DNA of 38,140 nucleotides from Oscillospiraceae bacterium. GTDB lineage: Bacteria; Bacillota; Clostridia; Oscillospirales; Ruminococcaceae. The notes beneath the pieces were generated by a model. The model saw nothing but the letters and a program-made list of their open reading frames with translations. It did not search any database and was not told where the DNA came from. Location: NCBI GenBank assembly GCA_902766785.1, contig CACXEO010000042.1:1-38140 (forward strand), given 5' to 3'. This document shows, in pieces, positions 1 through 7,496 of this stretch. The stretch's first letter is position 1. The number at the start of each line of letters is the position of its first letter. Position numbers and translations under genes: made by a program.

Positions 1-2
1 AA

Positions 3-80
3 TACTTCTTCCTCAAGCTATTCGATGCCAGCCGGAGGGACTATGACCGCAACCCCAAATCCCACAGGTTTTGTGATTGA
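3..80 (+). CDS. C-terminal end of a truncated upstream gene
   Basis: An open frame entering from the left edge codes for 25 residues (starting YFFLKLFDAS and ending KSHRFCD) before a TGA at 78-80. The composition (aromatic start, charged tail) looks like the end of a real protein, but too little is present to name a family. The start lies outside the window. Confidence 0.35.
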   Translation, partial: YFFLKLFDASRRDYDRNPKSHRFCD

Positions 81-309
81 GCCTCATTTATAATCAGACG
101 CCGTTCTGCGATTTTCTGCAGTTTGTATTCGACGGCTGCGGTTTCCGGCTTCATCACCAGAGAAAAACAGGTTTTTATTTGGTAAACGAAACCTATTTTG
201 GGCTTCCCGCCACCGGAGAAGTTGTCCGCAGAGAAGAGGACGCCAATTCGAAGGCGGAGTTCCGGTTTTGATAGGGGGTTGTGGAAAAGGTTTTAAAGCG
301 ACATGGTAA

Positions 310-399
310 AGTGTGAAAGCGCACCTTTTTGTTTACTTTAAAGAGCGGTTTAAGGCCGTAACCGGGCAAAGCCCGAGGGAATACCGGCAAAGCAGATAA
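310..399 (+). pseudogene. AraC-type regulator C-terminal fragment
   Basis: This frame ends with FKERFKAVTGQSPREYR, which matches the last helix of the AraC/XylS DNA-binding domain (family pattern F-K-x-x-T-G-x-S-P-x-x-Y-R). The same frame is closed by a stop at 307-309, so only about 29 residues remain and the first helix-turn-helix and the sensor domain are missing. It is most simply the remnant of a decayed regulator gene. The flanking stretch 81-309 holds one small TTG-started frame (77-271) with no recognisable domain or ribosome binding site, and nothing else I can support. Confidence 0.5.
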
Positions 400-472
400 A
401 CGGCCGGTAGAGTTTAGATCATAATAGAAGCGACTGTGGTTCATCAGAGCATTCGAAGGAGGATTTTACGCC

Positions 473-1018
473 ATGACGGATTTTTTTGAACTGCTTCAAA
501 AACGGGAGAGCTGCCGCAGGTATGCGCAGCGCCCGGTAGAGCGGGAGAAGATTGCAGCTTGCCTGAAAGCGGCGGGATTTGCGCCTTCCGCCTGCAACAG
601 CCAGCCCTGGCACTACACCGTGACTGACGACCCAAAGCTGACGGCGCAGATTGCAAAAGCGGTTCAGGGAATTGGGCTAAACAAATTTGCGGAACAGGTT
701 CCTGCGTTTGCTGTGGTGACGGAGGGAAAGGCGAAGCTTCTCGACCGGATTGAGGAACGGAGGGACAGCCAGACCTATGCTCAAATCGATATCGGGCTGT
801 CGGTGGCACATTTTGTCCTGGCTGCCGCCGAGCAGGGCCTTGGCACCTGCATCTTGGGCTGGTATGATGAGGAAACCCTCAAAGGGATTCTACACATTCC
901 GGTGGAGCGAAAGATCCGCCTTGTCCTCTGTATCGGTTATCCAGCTGATGAAACGCCGCGGCAGAAAACCAGGAAGCCGCTCGATGAAATTGCCGACTGG
1001 GTGGAGAGCCGGGAATGA
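473..1018 (+). CDS. Nitroreductase family protein
   Basis: The 181-residue product is a small FMN-dependent oxidoreductase of the nitroreductase fold. The N-terminus has the family pattern F-x-x-L-x-x-R-x-S-C-R-x-Y, followed near residue 38 by APSACNSQPW, the phosphate/FMN-contacting segment. A second FMN segment, AAAEQGLGTCILGW, lies around residues 118-131. Family members reduce nitro groups, quinones or flavins with NAD(P)H in the cytoplasm; the substrate cannot be told from sequence. The start is an ATG preceded by GAAGGAGG with 10 nt spacing. The stop overlaps the ATG of the Nudix gene by four bases (ATGA), so the two are translationally coupled. The length is at the short end of the family, as for the ferredoxin-like-domain-free subgroup. 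Confidence 0.88.
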   Translation: MTDFFELLQKRESCRRYAQRPVEREKIAACLKAAGFAPSACNSQPWHYTVTDDPKLTAQIAKAVQGIGLNKFAEQVPAFAVVTEGKAKLLDRIEERRDSQTYAQIDIGLSVAHFVLAAAEQGLGTCILGWYDEETLKGILHIPVERKIRLVLCIGYPADETPRQKTRKPLDEIADWVESRE

Positions 1019-1608
1019 ACAATGTAGAGTATTTGGATATTTTGGATGAAAGCAACTGCAAAATCGGCGTCTCGTCCCGGGATGAAGCGCATGTAAAGGG
1101 GCTTATCCACCGAGTGGCGCACTGCTGGGTGGTGTCCCCCAGAGAAGACGGCTTCTGGGTCTGGTTCCAGCAGCGCGCGTACTCTAAAAGCGACTTCCCG
1201 GGTTATTATGATGTTGCCGTGGGTGGGCACGTCGGTGCCGGGGAAAGGGGAGAAACAGCTATAGTACGTGAAATACGGGAAGAAATTGGGTTGCGGGTCA
1301 CGCCTAATGATTTATGCTACCTTGGTGCGTTCCGAGACGATATCCGCATCGCTGGTTTTGACGACCGGGAACTTGCAGAAGTTTTTCTTTACCTTGACGC
1401 CGCGCCTGTTTTCCGGGTAGGGGAAGAGGTGGAGCGGATGGTCTGTCTTTCTCTAAGTGATTTGCTCCGAAAGGAGCGGGGGGAGGCGGCAGCTGTCACC
1501 GCATATTCCGTTTCGGGGGAGGCAGTTGAAATTCGGGCTGAAGAATGGTGCCGGCATGACGGGGAAGTGGAACAATTCCTTCTTCCAGCATTAAAGGGTG
1601 TTAAATAG
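1015..1608 (+). CDS. Nudix hydrolase (IPP-isomerase-like N-terminus)
   Basis: The 197-residue protein has a perfect Nudix box, G-x5-E-x7-R-E-I-x-E-E-x-G-L, at residues 71-93, so it should cleave nucleoside-diphosphate-linked or related pyrophosphate substrates with Mg2+. The start, with EYLDILDESN and then the HRVAHCWVV strand, resembles the Nudix subgroup that includes isopentenyl-diphosphate isomerase and YfcD-type hydrolases. However, the strict IPP isomerase metal-binding pattern is not obvious, so a hydrolase is the safer call. It overlaps the nitroreductase stop (ATGA), forming a two-gene operon closed by the terminator at 1615-1656. The substrate is unknown. Confidence 0.88.
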   Translation: MNNVEYLDILDESNCKIGVSSRDEAHVKGLIHRVAHCWVVSPREDGFWVWFQQRAYSKSDFPGYYDVAVGGHVGAGERGETAIVREIREEIGLRVTPNDLCYLGAFRDDIRIAGFDDRELAEVFLYLDAAPVFRVGEEVERMVCLSLSDLLRKERGEAAAVTAYSVSGEAVEIRAEEWCRHDGEVEQFLLPALKGVK

Positions 1609-1614
1609 GACAGT

Positions 1615-1656
1615 GAAAAAGGCTGGGAACGGGCGCAACCCGTTCCCAGCCTTTTT
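1615..1656 (+). terminator. Intrinsic terminator of the nitroreductase-Nudix operon
   Basis: A 13-bp perfect stem (1621-1633 with 1639-1651) encloses a five-base loop. It is flanked by five As before and five Ts after, so it can stop transcription from the left and, weakly, from the right. Confidence 0.93.
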
Positions 1657-1743
1657 GTGTCCGTTTTATTGTACACTTTTGTTGGTATACTGTCATCATA
1701 GAAAAGAAATTAATTATGATATCATTCAGAAAGGATGGTTGTT

Positions 1744-1884
1744 ATGGCAGGATACCGCATGCTGACCGTTGGAGGGCATATTGAAGTCTATACCCCGGAG
1801 GGGGAGTTCGCTTTTTCTGCCGATACGGTGAAAGAAGCAATGGAGGAGCTCCGCGAGGAATTCGGCGCGCCTACCGCCGCTTAA
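1744..1884 (+). CDS. Small hypothetical protein, 46 residues
   Basis: An ATG at 1744 with an AAAGGA ribosome binding site (about 1729-1734) opens a 46-codon frame: MAGYRMLTVGGHIEVYTPEG, then a predicted acidic helix (VKEAMEELREEFG). I do not recognise a family. The strand-turn-strand-helix layout suggests a small folded alpha/beta protein. Its last 14 bases overlap the 3' end of the convergent CARF-nuclease gene. An in-frame ATG at 1735 is too close to the ribosome binding site to be the start. The amino-acid composition, good Shine-Dalgarno and balanced codons argue for a real gene, but it could be chance. Confidence 0.55.
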   Translation: MAGYRMLTVGGHIEVYTPEGEFAFSADTVKEAMEELREEFGAPTAA

Positions 1885-3082
1885 AATAATCCTTAGGGGC
1901 CCCGGCAAGCTTCATCAGGGTGCGCGCAAAGGATTGACGGGATATATTTCCCGCTTCAATAAGAGCAACGCCCATGTCCGCAGCCCGCTGCCTTGTGGGT
2001 TCCGGAATTTCCCGGAGCGGGCTCGCGGTGACCAGCACGGGCTTTGCCGTTGACCCGCCAAACCGGCGGGTCAACGTGTCAATTTCGGTGATTGCGAGTA
2101 CCGAGGGAACGCCGATTTTACAGGAAATAAAGAGCGGCGTAATCCCTTTGACTAGAATATCGTCCACCTCGTTGATGGTGCCAGGGGTTTCCTCCTTGCC
2201 GTCCCAGTCTATGATGACGCTGGTTTTTAAATCATCAAAAAAACCGCTGCGCTGGGCGGTGTAGTAGGTGTAAAGCTCCAGCCACACCCCGGCGTCGCTC
2301 AAAAGGCGCTTGAAGAGCGGGCTTTTATAGGTGTACCGCACCTTGTCATTTTCCATCCGGTAGCCGTAAATAGCCCCGGCTTCAGCGAGCCGGCTCATAA
2401 ACCGCGGATTGCAGTGGACGATATTTTTAAAGTTTACGTGGATATGGACCGGTGCGCGGATAGAAAGGGAGGCACGGCTCTCTTCGTCGCCCCCCTTGGC
2501 TGCCTGCTGGAAATAGGAAGCCTGCCTGCCCCAGCCGGAAATATCAGCCCGGATGATCTCCCAGACAGCTTCGATGGTCTCGCGGACTTCAGGCTCTTCC
2601 AGTTCGGCTGAATAATGCCCGTGACGGATAAAAGAGCCGCCGGCCAGCGCCATGAAATTCTCAACCGAAAGGGCAGGTGCTTCAAAGCCGCCTTCCAGCC
2701 CCTCACAGCCGCAGACGTTTACAAAATCCCCCGTGTGGATGTTGAAAAACAGCAGGGGGATTTTTTTGCGTGCGCAGAGCATCCCGGCAGAGACGAGCAG
2801 CAGGTCGGTCCCGCCGGTTACGTCGCAGACGCAGCCGTTGAACCGCTGCGTAATTTCGTCCAGCACCTTTTCAATTTGGTTCACGTCGTCGGTGCGGATT
2901 TCATAAAAATGAAGTTTTGCGGCAAGTCCTTTCTGGCTGAAAAAGCGCCGGGTATTTTCCTGCCGCGCCGCCGTCATCAGCCGCGCATCACCGATATAGA
3001 CCACCTGCTTTGGACGAAAAGCCGCAGCCGTGTAGATGTTTTCGACCGGTTCCTTGTCAAAAAGCTCCACTAAAGTTTCCAA
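1871..3082 (-). CDS. Card1-like CARF domain / restriction-endonuclease-fold nuclease (DUF1887)
   Basis: This 403-residue protein looks like the Card1/Can2 group of CRISPR ancillary effectors. Residues 1-150 form a Rossmann-like CARF domain with the ligand-loop signature DVTGGTD at 87-93, where cyclic tetra-adenylate is bound in characterised members. A linker with a winged-helix-like segment (about 205-260) follows. A C-terminal PD-(D/E)xK nuclease domain has WLE at 267-269, NEVDD at 304-308, FISCK at 318-322 and FGG at 341-343. In the described family, binding of a type III CRISPR second messenger activates metal-dependent cleavage of single-stranded DNA and RNA. No cas gene or CRISPR array is present in this window, so here it is an orphan. 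The start is TTG at 3080-3082, chosen because GGAGGTGA precedes it at ideal spacing. A promoter lies at 3115-3143. Confidence 0.82.
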   Translation of the reverse strand: METLVELFDKEPVENIYTAAAFRPKQVVYIGDARLMTAARQENTRRFFSQKGLAAKLHFYEIRTDDVNQIEKVLDEITQRFNGCVCDVTGGTDLLLVSAGMLCARKKIPLLFFNIHTGDFVNVCGCEGLEGGFEAPALSVENFMALAGGSFIRHGHYSAELEEPEVRETIEAVWEIIRADISGWGRQASYFQQAAKGGDEESRASLSIRAPVHIHVNFKNIVHCNPRFMSRLAEAGAIYGYRMENDKVRYTYKSPLFKRLLSDAGVWLELYTYYTAQRSGFFDDLKTSVIIDWDGKEETPGTINEVDDILVKGITPLFISCKIGVPSVLAITEIDTLTRRFGGSTAKPVLVTASPLREIPEPTRQRAADMGVALIEAGNISRQSFARTLMKLAGAPKDYFKRR

Positions 3083-3114
3083 GCGCTCACCTCCGCATGG
3101 CTTTTGCTGCTTTT

Positions 3115-3143
3115 ATGATACAGGATTTTGTGCCGCCTGACAA
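3115..3143 (-). promoter_or_regulatory. Promoter of the CARF-nuclease gene
   Basis: On the minus strand TTGTCA (3138-3143) and TATCAT (3115-3120) are separated by exactly 17 bp, giving a good vegetative sigma-A promoter about 35 bp before the TTG start. It suggests the gene is transcribed on its own rather than with a CRISPR operon. Confidence 0.6.
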
Positions 3144-3295
3144 GGCCTTGGGATATCCTGTTTGCGCTTATGTACAAGCCGTTGGTTTTCGTCATAAAGG
3201 CGGGTAAAACTGGCCCCTCTTTCCTTTTTCCCCTAAATGGGGTATGATTAAGTTGCAACATATAAATCATCCGTAATGAAAGGGGTAAGATTTCA

Positions 3296-3886
3296 ATGGC
3301 AGAATTATTATACCAGGGGCATGGCAGCCTCCGCTTTCAGACGAACAAAAGAACGGTTATTTATCTGGACCCTTACGCAGGCGAAGGGTACAATTTACCT
3401 GCCGACCTTGTATTGGTCACGCATGATCATCATGACCACAATGTTATAACGCTTCCCGCCAAAAAAGAGGATTGCGCGGTGATTACCTATGCAGAAGCAC
3501 GGACTGCCGCGGGTTATCAAAAATTTACGGTCAAAGACGTGGAAATAGAAGCGGTCCCTGCCTATAACGGCCACCATGACCAGGGTGAGTGCGTGGGCTA
3601 CCTTCTGCGGTTTGACGGCCTGTGTGTTTATGCCTCCGGAGACACCTCGAAAACGGACTGGATGAAAACGGCGCCCGCGCTCCATATTGATTACGCGTTT
3701 TATCCTATTGACGGTATCTATAATATGGACGCCGCGGAAGCGTCGGAATGTGCGGCGCTGGTTGGCGCCCGTCACAGCATCCCGATTCATATGAAGCCGG
3801 GCGGCCTGTTCGACCGGGCTATGGCTGAAACGTTTTCTTCTTCCGGCAGGATCATAGTGGAACCCGGCGAAACGCTGCCTTTGTAA
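3296..3886 (+). CDS. Metallo-beta-lactamase fold metal-dependent hydrolase (UlaG/UPF0173-like)
   Basis: The 196-residue protein is a compact MBL-fold hydrolase. It carries the metal-binding motif THDHHDH at residues 42-48, a His pair at 93-94 (NGHHDQGE), the bridging Asp in SGDTS (116) and a C-terminal metal His in IPIHMKP (165). This arrangement is that of the UlaG/UPF0173 subgroup, whose members include phosphodiesterases and lactonases; the substrate of this one is unknown. The start ATG follows AAAGGGG at good spacing. It is a cytoplasmic protein with no signal peptide. It stands alone between the divergent CARF-nuclease gene and the first MATE exporter. The 236-bp gap downstream (3887-4122) contains no gene I can support; it has a possible TACAAT -10 near 3929 but no good -35. 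Confidence 0.85.
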   Translation: MAELLYQGHGSLRFQTNKRTVIYLDPYAGEGYNLPADLVLVTHDHHDHNVITLPAKKEDCAVITYAEARTAAGYQKFTVKDVEIEAVPAYNGHHDQGECVGYLLRFDGLCVYASGDTSKTDWMKTAPALHIDYAFYPIDGIYNMDAAEASECAALVGARHSIPIHMKPGGLFDRAMAETFSSSGRIIVEPGETLPL

Positions 3887-4122
3887 AAACTTAACGTTCC
3901 CTCTTCCGCGCTTTCTAGAAATATGTTACAATAATGCCTGTCTTCCATTTCTGTGGAGAACACTGTAATATGGTGATTGAGAATTACAGAACTGTTTTTT
4001 CGTTTTGAGCGGCATGTGAAACATTTTACGTTTTATAGCAATCACACAGTGCTTGGCATTGCTTGAAATCCGCTCCAATGGTTTTCAGGTGAAACGAATT
4101 ATTTTCAGAAAGCAGGGATTGA

Positions 4123-5499
4123 GTGGCTCAAATGGCTTTGGGCTCCAAAGAGGAGCGCAGATCTTTTTATAAGTCGGTCTTTTTGCTGGTGCTGCCCATG
4201 GCGCTCCAGAATTTAATCAACGTGGCGGTTACTTCGGCGGACGTTTTGATGCTGGGGAGCGTGGGGGAAATTGTCCTCTCGGCGTCCTCATTGGCAGGGC
4301 AGGTCCAGTTTGTCATGACGCTGATCTTTTTCGGGCTCACCTCGGGCGCGGCGGTCCTGACCGCCCAATACTGGGGAAAAGGGGATACCAAAACCATAGA
4401 AGAGGTCATTGGAATTGCCATGCGGTTTTCCATTTTGGTTGCCCTTTTGTTCACTGTGGTGGTAGAGTTTTTTCCAGCCCAGGTCATGTCGATTTTTACG
4501 GCGGAACAGCCCGTAATCGACGAAGGTGTAAAGTATTTGCAGATTGTGGCGGTTTCTTACCTTTTAACTTCGGTGACAATGGTTTACCTCAACATCATGA
4601 GGAGTGTGGAGAGGGTTGTTATCTCAACTGTTGTTTACCTTTGCTCCCTTGTCTGTAACGTACTCATCAACAGCGTTTTGATTTTTGGCCTGCTTGGGTT
4701 TCCAAAACTTGGAATCCAAGGCGCTGCAATTGGTACAGTTGTTGCCCGGGTGCTGGAGTTCACCATCACCTTGATTTATTCCAGGCGGAAGTCGAACCCG
4801 GTTCGTCTTCGCTTCAGAAGCCTGTTTGTTCACAATAAGATTTTGTTTCGGGATTTTCTGCGTTTCTCTATTCCGGTTACCCTCAATGAACTGATGTGGG
4901 GGCTGGGCGTTTCGATGAACTCGGTTATTATCGGCCATTTGGGGAGTTCGGTGGTTGCGGCAAACTCGGTCGCACAGGTCACCCGCCAGCTGGCGACGGT
5001 TGTGGCGTTCGGTATTGCGAATGCCACGGCAATCCTGATCGGAAAGGCAATTGGAGGGAACCTGTATGACAAGGCGCGGCTTTATGCCAAACGTTTTGTG
5101 CGCCTTACCCTGATTTTCGGGGGAATCGGCGCCGTGGTGGTTCTGGGGGTTGCCCCCGTCGCCTTGGCGCTGATGAATCTCTCTGCCGACGCGCAAGGAT
5201 ATCTTGTCATTATGATGGGGGTTATGTCCTATTTTGTCTTTGCGCAGGCTTTCAACACCACAGCGATTGTCGGTATTTTCCGCGCGGGTGGGGACACCAA
5301 GTTCGGCCTGTTTCTCGACGTAGCCACCATGTGGGGCGGCTCCATTCTGATGGGTGCGCTCTGCGCCTTTGTTTTCCACTGGAGTATCCCTTGGGTCTAT
5401 GTGGTGTTGATGAGCGATGAAATCATCAAAATCCCCTTTACGGCCTGGCGGTATAAGAGTGAGAAGTGGCTGCGCAATGTCACGCGGGATTTTGGGTGA
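4123..5499 (+). CDS. MATE family efflux transporter
   Basis: This 458-residue membrane protein has about twelve hydrophobic segments arranged as two six-helix halves with internal similarity, the hallmark of the MATE (multidrug and toxic compound extrusion) family. Recognisable features are the opening P-M-A-L-Q-N-L-I-N-V-A-V-T-S-A-D in helix 1 and the equivalent I-P-V-T-L-N-E-L-M-W-G at the start of the second half (about residue 250). MATE proteins export cationic drugs or metabolites in exchange for Na+ or H+; the substrate is not predictable here. The GTG start at 4123 is used because the only purine-rich stretch (GCAGGGA) suits it. An in-frame ATG at 4132 is an alternative and would shorten the product by three residues. 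Confidence 0.9.
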   Translation: MAQMALGSKEERRSFYKSVFLLVLPMALQNLINVAVTSADVLMLGSVGEIVLSASSLAGQVQFVMTLIFFGLTSGAAVLTAQYWGKGDTKTIEEVIGIAMRFSILVALLFTVVVEFFPAQVMSIFTAEQPVIDEGVKYLQIVAVSYLLTSVTMVYLNIMRSVERVVISTVVYLCSLVCNVLINSVLIFGLLGFPKLGIQGAAIGTVVARVLEFTITLIYSRRKSNPVRLRFRSLFVHNKILFRDFLRFSIPVTLNELMWGLGVSMNSVIIGHLGSSVVAANSVAQVTRQLATVVAFGIANATAILIGKAIGGNLYDKARLYAKRFVRLTLIFGGIGAVVVLGVAPVALALMNLSADAQGYLVIMMGVMSYFVFAQAFNTTAIVGIFRAGGDTKFGLFLDVATMWGGSILMGALCAFVFHWSIPWVYVVLMSDEIIKIPFTAWRYKSEKWLRNVTRDFG

Positions 5500-5543
5500 A
5501 ATGGGAGCTAGTAGTTTGTATTGGGGCTTTATTCGAGTACATA

Positions 5544-5571
5544 TTGAAAAGAAAAATTTTTTTGTTATAAT
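5544..5571 (+). promoter_or_regulatory. Promoter of the second MATE gene
   Basis: TTGAAA (5544-5549) and a perfect TATAAT (5566-5571) are separated by 16 bp, with an AT-rich spacer. Transcription would begin near 5578 and produce a leader of about 110 nt. Confidence 0.75.
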
Positions 5572-5577
5572 AATATC

Positions 5578-5674
5578 AAAGCCGGAATTGGCTGCCGCCG
5601 GGCAGCCGGTTCCAATCTGGCGTCAGACCGCTGCACCGTAGGCCGTTGTGGTGCAGCAGCCTGGCGCTTTTTAA
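5578..5674 (+). promoter_or_regulatory. Structured 5' leader of unknown class, ending in a terminator-like hairpin
   Basis: The leader folds by eye into two hairpins. The first pairs GGCTGCC with GGCAGCC across a GCCG loop. The second has GCTGCACC (about 5630) pairing with GGTGCAGC, extended by an outer CAG/CTG, and is followed by GCGC and a TTTTT run just before the ribosome binding site. A hairpin plus T-run placed directly before the start codon suggests attenuation or riboswitch control of the exporter. I could not match it to the purine, glycine, guanidine or yjdF aptamer consensus. Confidence 0.4.
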
Positions 5675-5686
5675 ATGGAGGAAAAA

Positions 5687-7027
5687 ATGAATCGGGAACA
5701 ACTGTTGTCGGCTCGGCCGCTAAAACTATTTGTGCGTTATGTCTCACTGAATGTGGCCAGTATGCTGGGGCTTTCCCTTTACATTCTGGCAGACACTTAT
5801 TTTATTGCAAACAGTGTCGGGAGCGAAGGCTTGACTGCACTCAATCTCGTTCTGCCCATCTACAGCGCAATCAACGGGCTGGGCCTGATGCTCGGTATGG
5901 GCGGGGCGACCCTTTATTCCCTTTTGCTGGGCGGCGGAGATTCGGAAAAAGGCGGGCGTGTCTTTACCCGCACGGCCATGGCAACCGCGGTGTTTGCAGC
6001 TTTGCTGGCCGGTGCGGGGTTTCCCTCGGCATACCCGCTGGCAGAACTGCTTGGCGGAACAGGGCAGGTTCTTGACTACGCCGGACAGTACCTGCAGGTA
6101 ATTTTTGCTTTCTCTCCCGCATTCCTTACAAATAATCTGCTTGTTTGCTTTGTCCGCAACGACGGGAATCCGAATCTCTCCATGGCGGCAATGTTGATTG
6201 GGTCTTTGAGCAATATCGCGTTAGATTATGTTTTGGTTTTCCCCCTTGGAATGGGGATGTTCGGCGCCGCACTGGCAACCGGGCTTGCCCCGGTTCTGGG
6301 GATTATCACCTGCTCCCTCCATTTCCTGCGCGGGCACAGCCGCTTTAAGTTTACACGCGGCGGCTTGCAGGCGGGGGAAGTGAAAAAGGTGTTTTCGCTT
6401 GGGCTTCCCTCCCTGGTCAACGAGCTTTCATCCGGGCTTGTGATTTTGGCGTTTAATTTTGTCATCCTGTCGATTACCGGAAACACCGGGGTTGCCGCTT
6501 ATGGAATTGTGGCAAACCTCGCTTTGATTGCCATAGCTGTTTTCACTGGGGTCGCGCAGGGGATGCAGCCGCTTTTGAGCGTTTACCACGGTGCGGGAAA
6601 AAAACGGCGGATCCGGAGCGTCCTCCGGTATGGGATTTTAACAGCCCTTATTTTGGGCGGATTGTTTTATTTGATCGGGTTCCTTTTTCCTGATCCGATC
6701 ATCGCGGCTTTCAACCGTGACGGCGGCCCTGTTCTGGCGGCGACGGCGAAAGAAGGGATACTCCTTTATTTTATATCGTTCCTGCCCGCGGGCGCCAACC
6801 TGGTATTCGTTTCTTTTTTCTCTTCGGTTGCGCATCCGGTGCCCTCCTTTTTTCTTTCGATCAGCAGGGGATTTCTCTTTGTTCTGCCATTTCTGTTTAT
6901 TCTGTCCACTTTTTGGGGGCTGACCGGAGTCTGGTGGTGCGTTCCTCTGGCAGAAACGCTGACTTTCGCTGCCGGACTTATACTTTTGCTGTGGTATAGG
7001 AAAAAAGAAGGCGTTCCCAGCGTTTGA
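5687..7027 (+). CDS. MATE family efflux transporter (DinF/MepA-like branch)
   Basis: A second, only distantly related MATE exporter of 446 residues. Helix 1 has the family feature L-A-D-T-Y-F-I-A-N-S-V-G-S-E-G-L-T-A-L-N near residues 35-55. The repeat half begins around residue 230 with G-L-P-S-L-V-N-E-L-S-S-G. It ends in a short basic cytoplasmic tail. The start is the ATG at 5687, which has GGAGGA four bases upstream; an in-frame ATG at 5675 overlaps that ribosome binding site and is unlikely. The gene has its own promoter and a structured leader, so its control is independent of the first MATE gene. The substrate is unknown; drug, toxin or flavin-like export are all known in the family. 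Confidence 0.9.
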   Translation: MNREQLLSARPLKLFVRYVSLNVASMLGLSLYILADTYFIANSVGSEGLTALNLVLPIYSAINGLGLMLGMGGATLYSLLLGGGDSEKGGRVFTRTAMATAVFAALLAGAGFPSAYPLAELLGGTGQVLDYAGQYLQVIFAFSPAFLTNNLLVCFVRNDGNPNLSMAAMLIGSLSNIALDYVLVFPLGMGMFGAALATGLAPVLGIITCSLHFLRGHSRFKFTRGGLQAGEVKKVFSLGLPSLVNELSSGLVILAFNFVILSITGNTGVAAYGIVANLALIAIAVFTGVAQGMQPLLSVYHGAGKKRRIRSVLRYGILTALILGGLFYLIGFLFPDPIIAAFNRDGGPVLAATAKEGILLYFISFLPAGANLVFVSFFSSVAHPVPSFFLSISRGFLFVLPFLFILSTFWGLTGVWWCVPLAETLTFAAGLILLLWYRKKEGVPSV

Positions 7028-7052
7028 CTTTAAAGATTGAACGCGCTATAAT
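7024..7052 (+). promoter_or_regulatory. Strong promoter upstream of the larA-like operon
   Basis: TTGACT (7024-7029) and a perfect TATAAT (7047-7052) are 17 bp apart. The -35 overlaps the stop codon of the preceding MATE gene. Transcription would start near 7059, leaving about 440 nt before the larA-like start. Confidence 0.7.
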
Positions 7053-7058
7053 GCGATT

Positions 7059-7496
7059 AAAAAGAGGGGAAGGCGTTTTTCCCCGGAGTGTGTAATTTAA
7101 TCCTCTTAAAAAAAGGAAACGTGAAAGCAAACGGTTCTGCGGCCGATGTTTTTTGTGGAATGGACAGGGCTTTCAGATCCTGTGCGTTTATTATTTTATG
7201 ATGCGGGCAGGCTGTCTGCGCCATGGGCTGTATGGCGTTTAGAGGCTGCTTTTTGTCCCCGGGTATAGTGAAGCTTTGTTTTCCTGACATATTTAGCAGC
7301 TTTATTTTGCCTTCAAGCCGTTTTTAAAAGAGATTGTTGGAAAACCGTGCCGCTTGAATTGTTATGGTTATAGACAAACGGCGGTCGGCAGAGTCCTATC
7401 TGTGTCTAAGGGAAAAGTATATTGAACAGAGCAGCGTCAACGGTTAAAGTTTATGGAAAATACAGCAAACGAAAAAGCGATGAAATGGAGAATTTT
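7059..7496 (+). other. Long non-coding leader, contents unassigned
   Basis: There is no supportable gene in these roughly 440 bases. Small inverted repeats are visible: GGGGAA/TTCCCC near 7072-7084, AAGAGG with CCTCTT further on, and CGCCAT/ATGGCG near 7219-7238. I see no known aptamer or clear internal terminator. It may be a regulatory leader of the larA-like operon or an independent small RNA. Confidence 0.35.

Noticed and set aside
77-271. A TTG-started frame of 64 residues at the left edge
   Set aside because: There is no ribosome binding site and no recognisable domain, although it directly abuts the truncated upstream gene; not strong enough to call.
4624-5379. A 251-residue minus-strand frame
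   Set aside because: It lies antisense within the first MATE gene and has an unnatural Asn/His/Arg-rich composition.
5575-5625. c-di-GMP-I riboswitch
   Set aside because: CAAAGCC and GGCAGCCGG occur, but in the wrong order and spacing for the aptamer; they are part of a simple hairpin.
7059-7250. 6S RNA
   Set aside because: The strong promoter and non-coding stretch suggested it, but I could not trace the long closing stem and central bubble.
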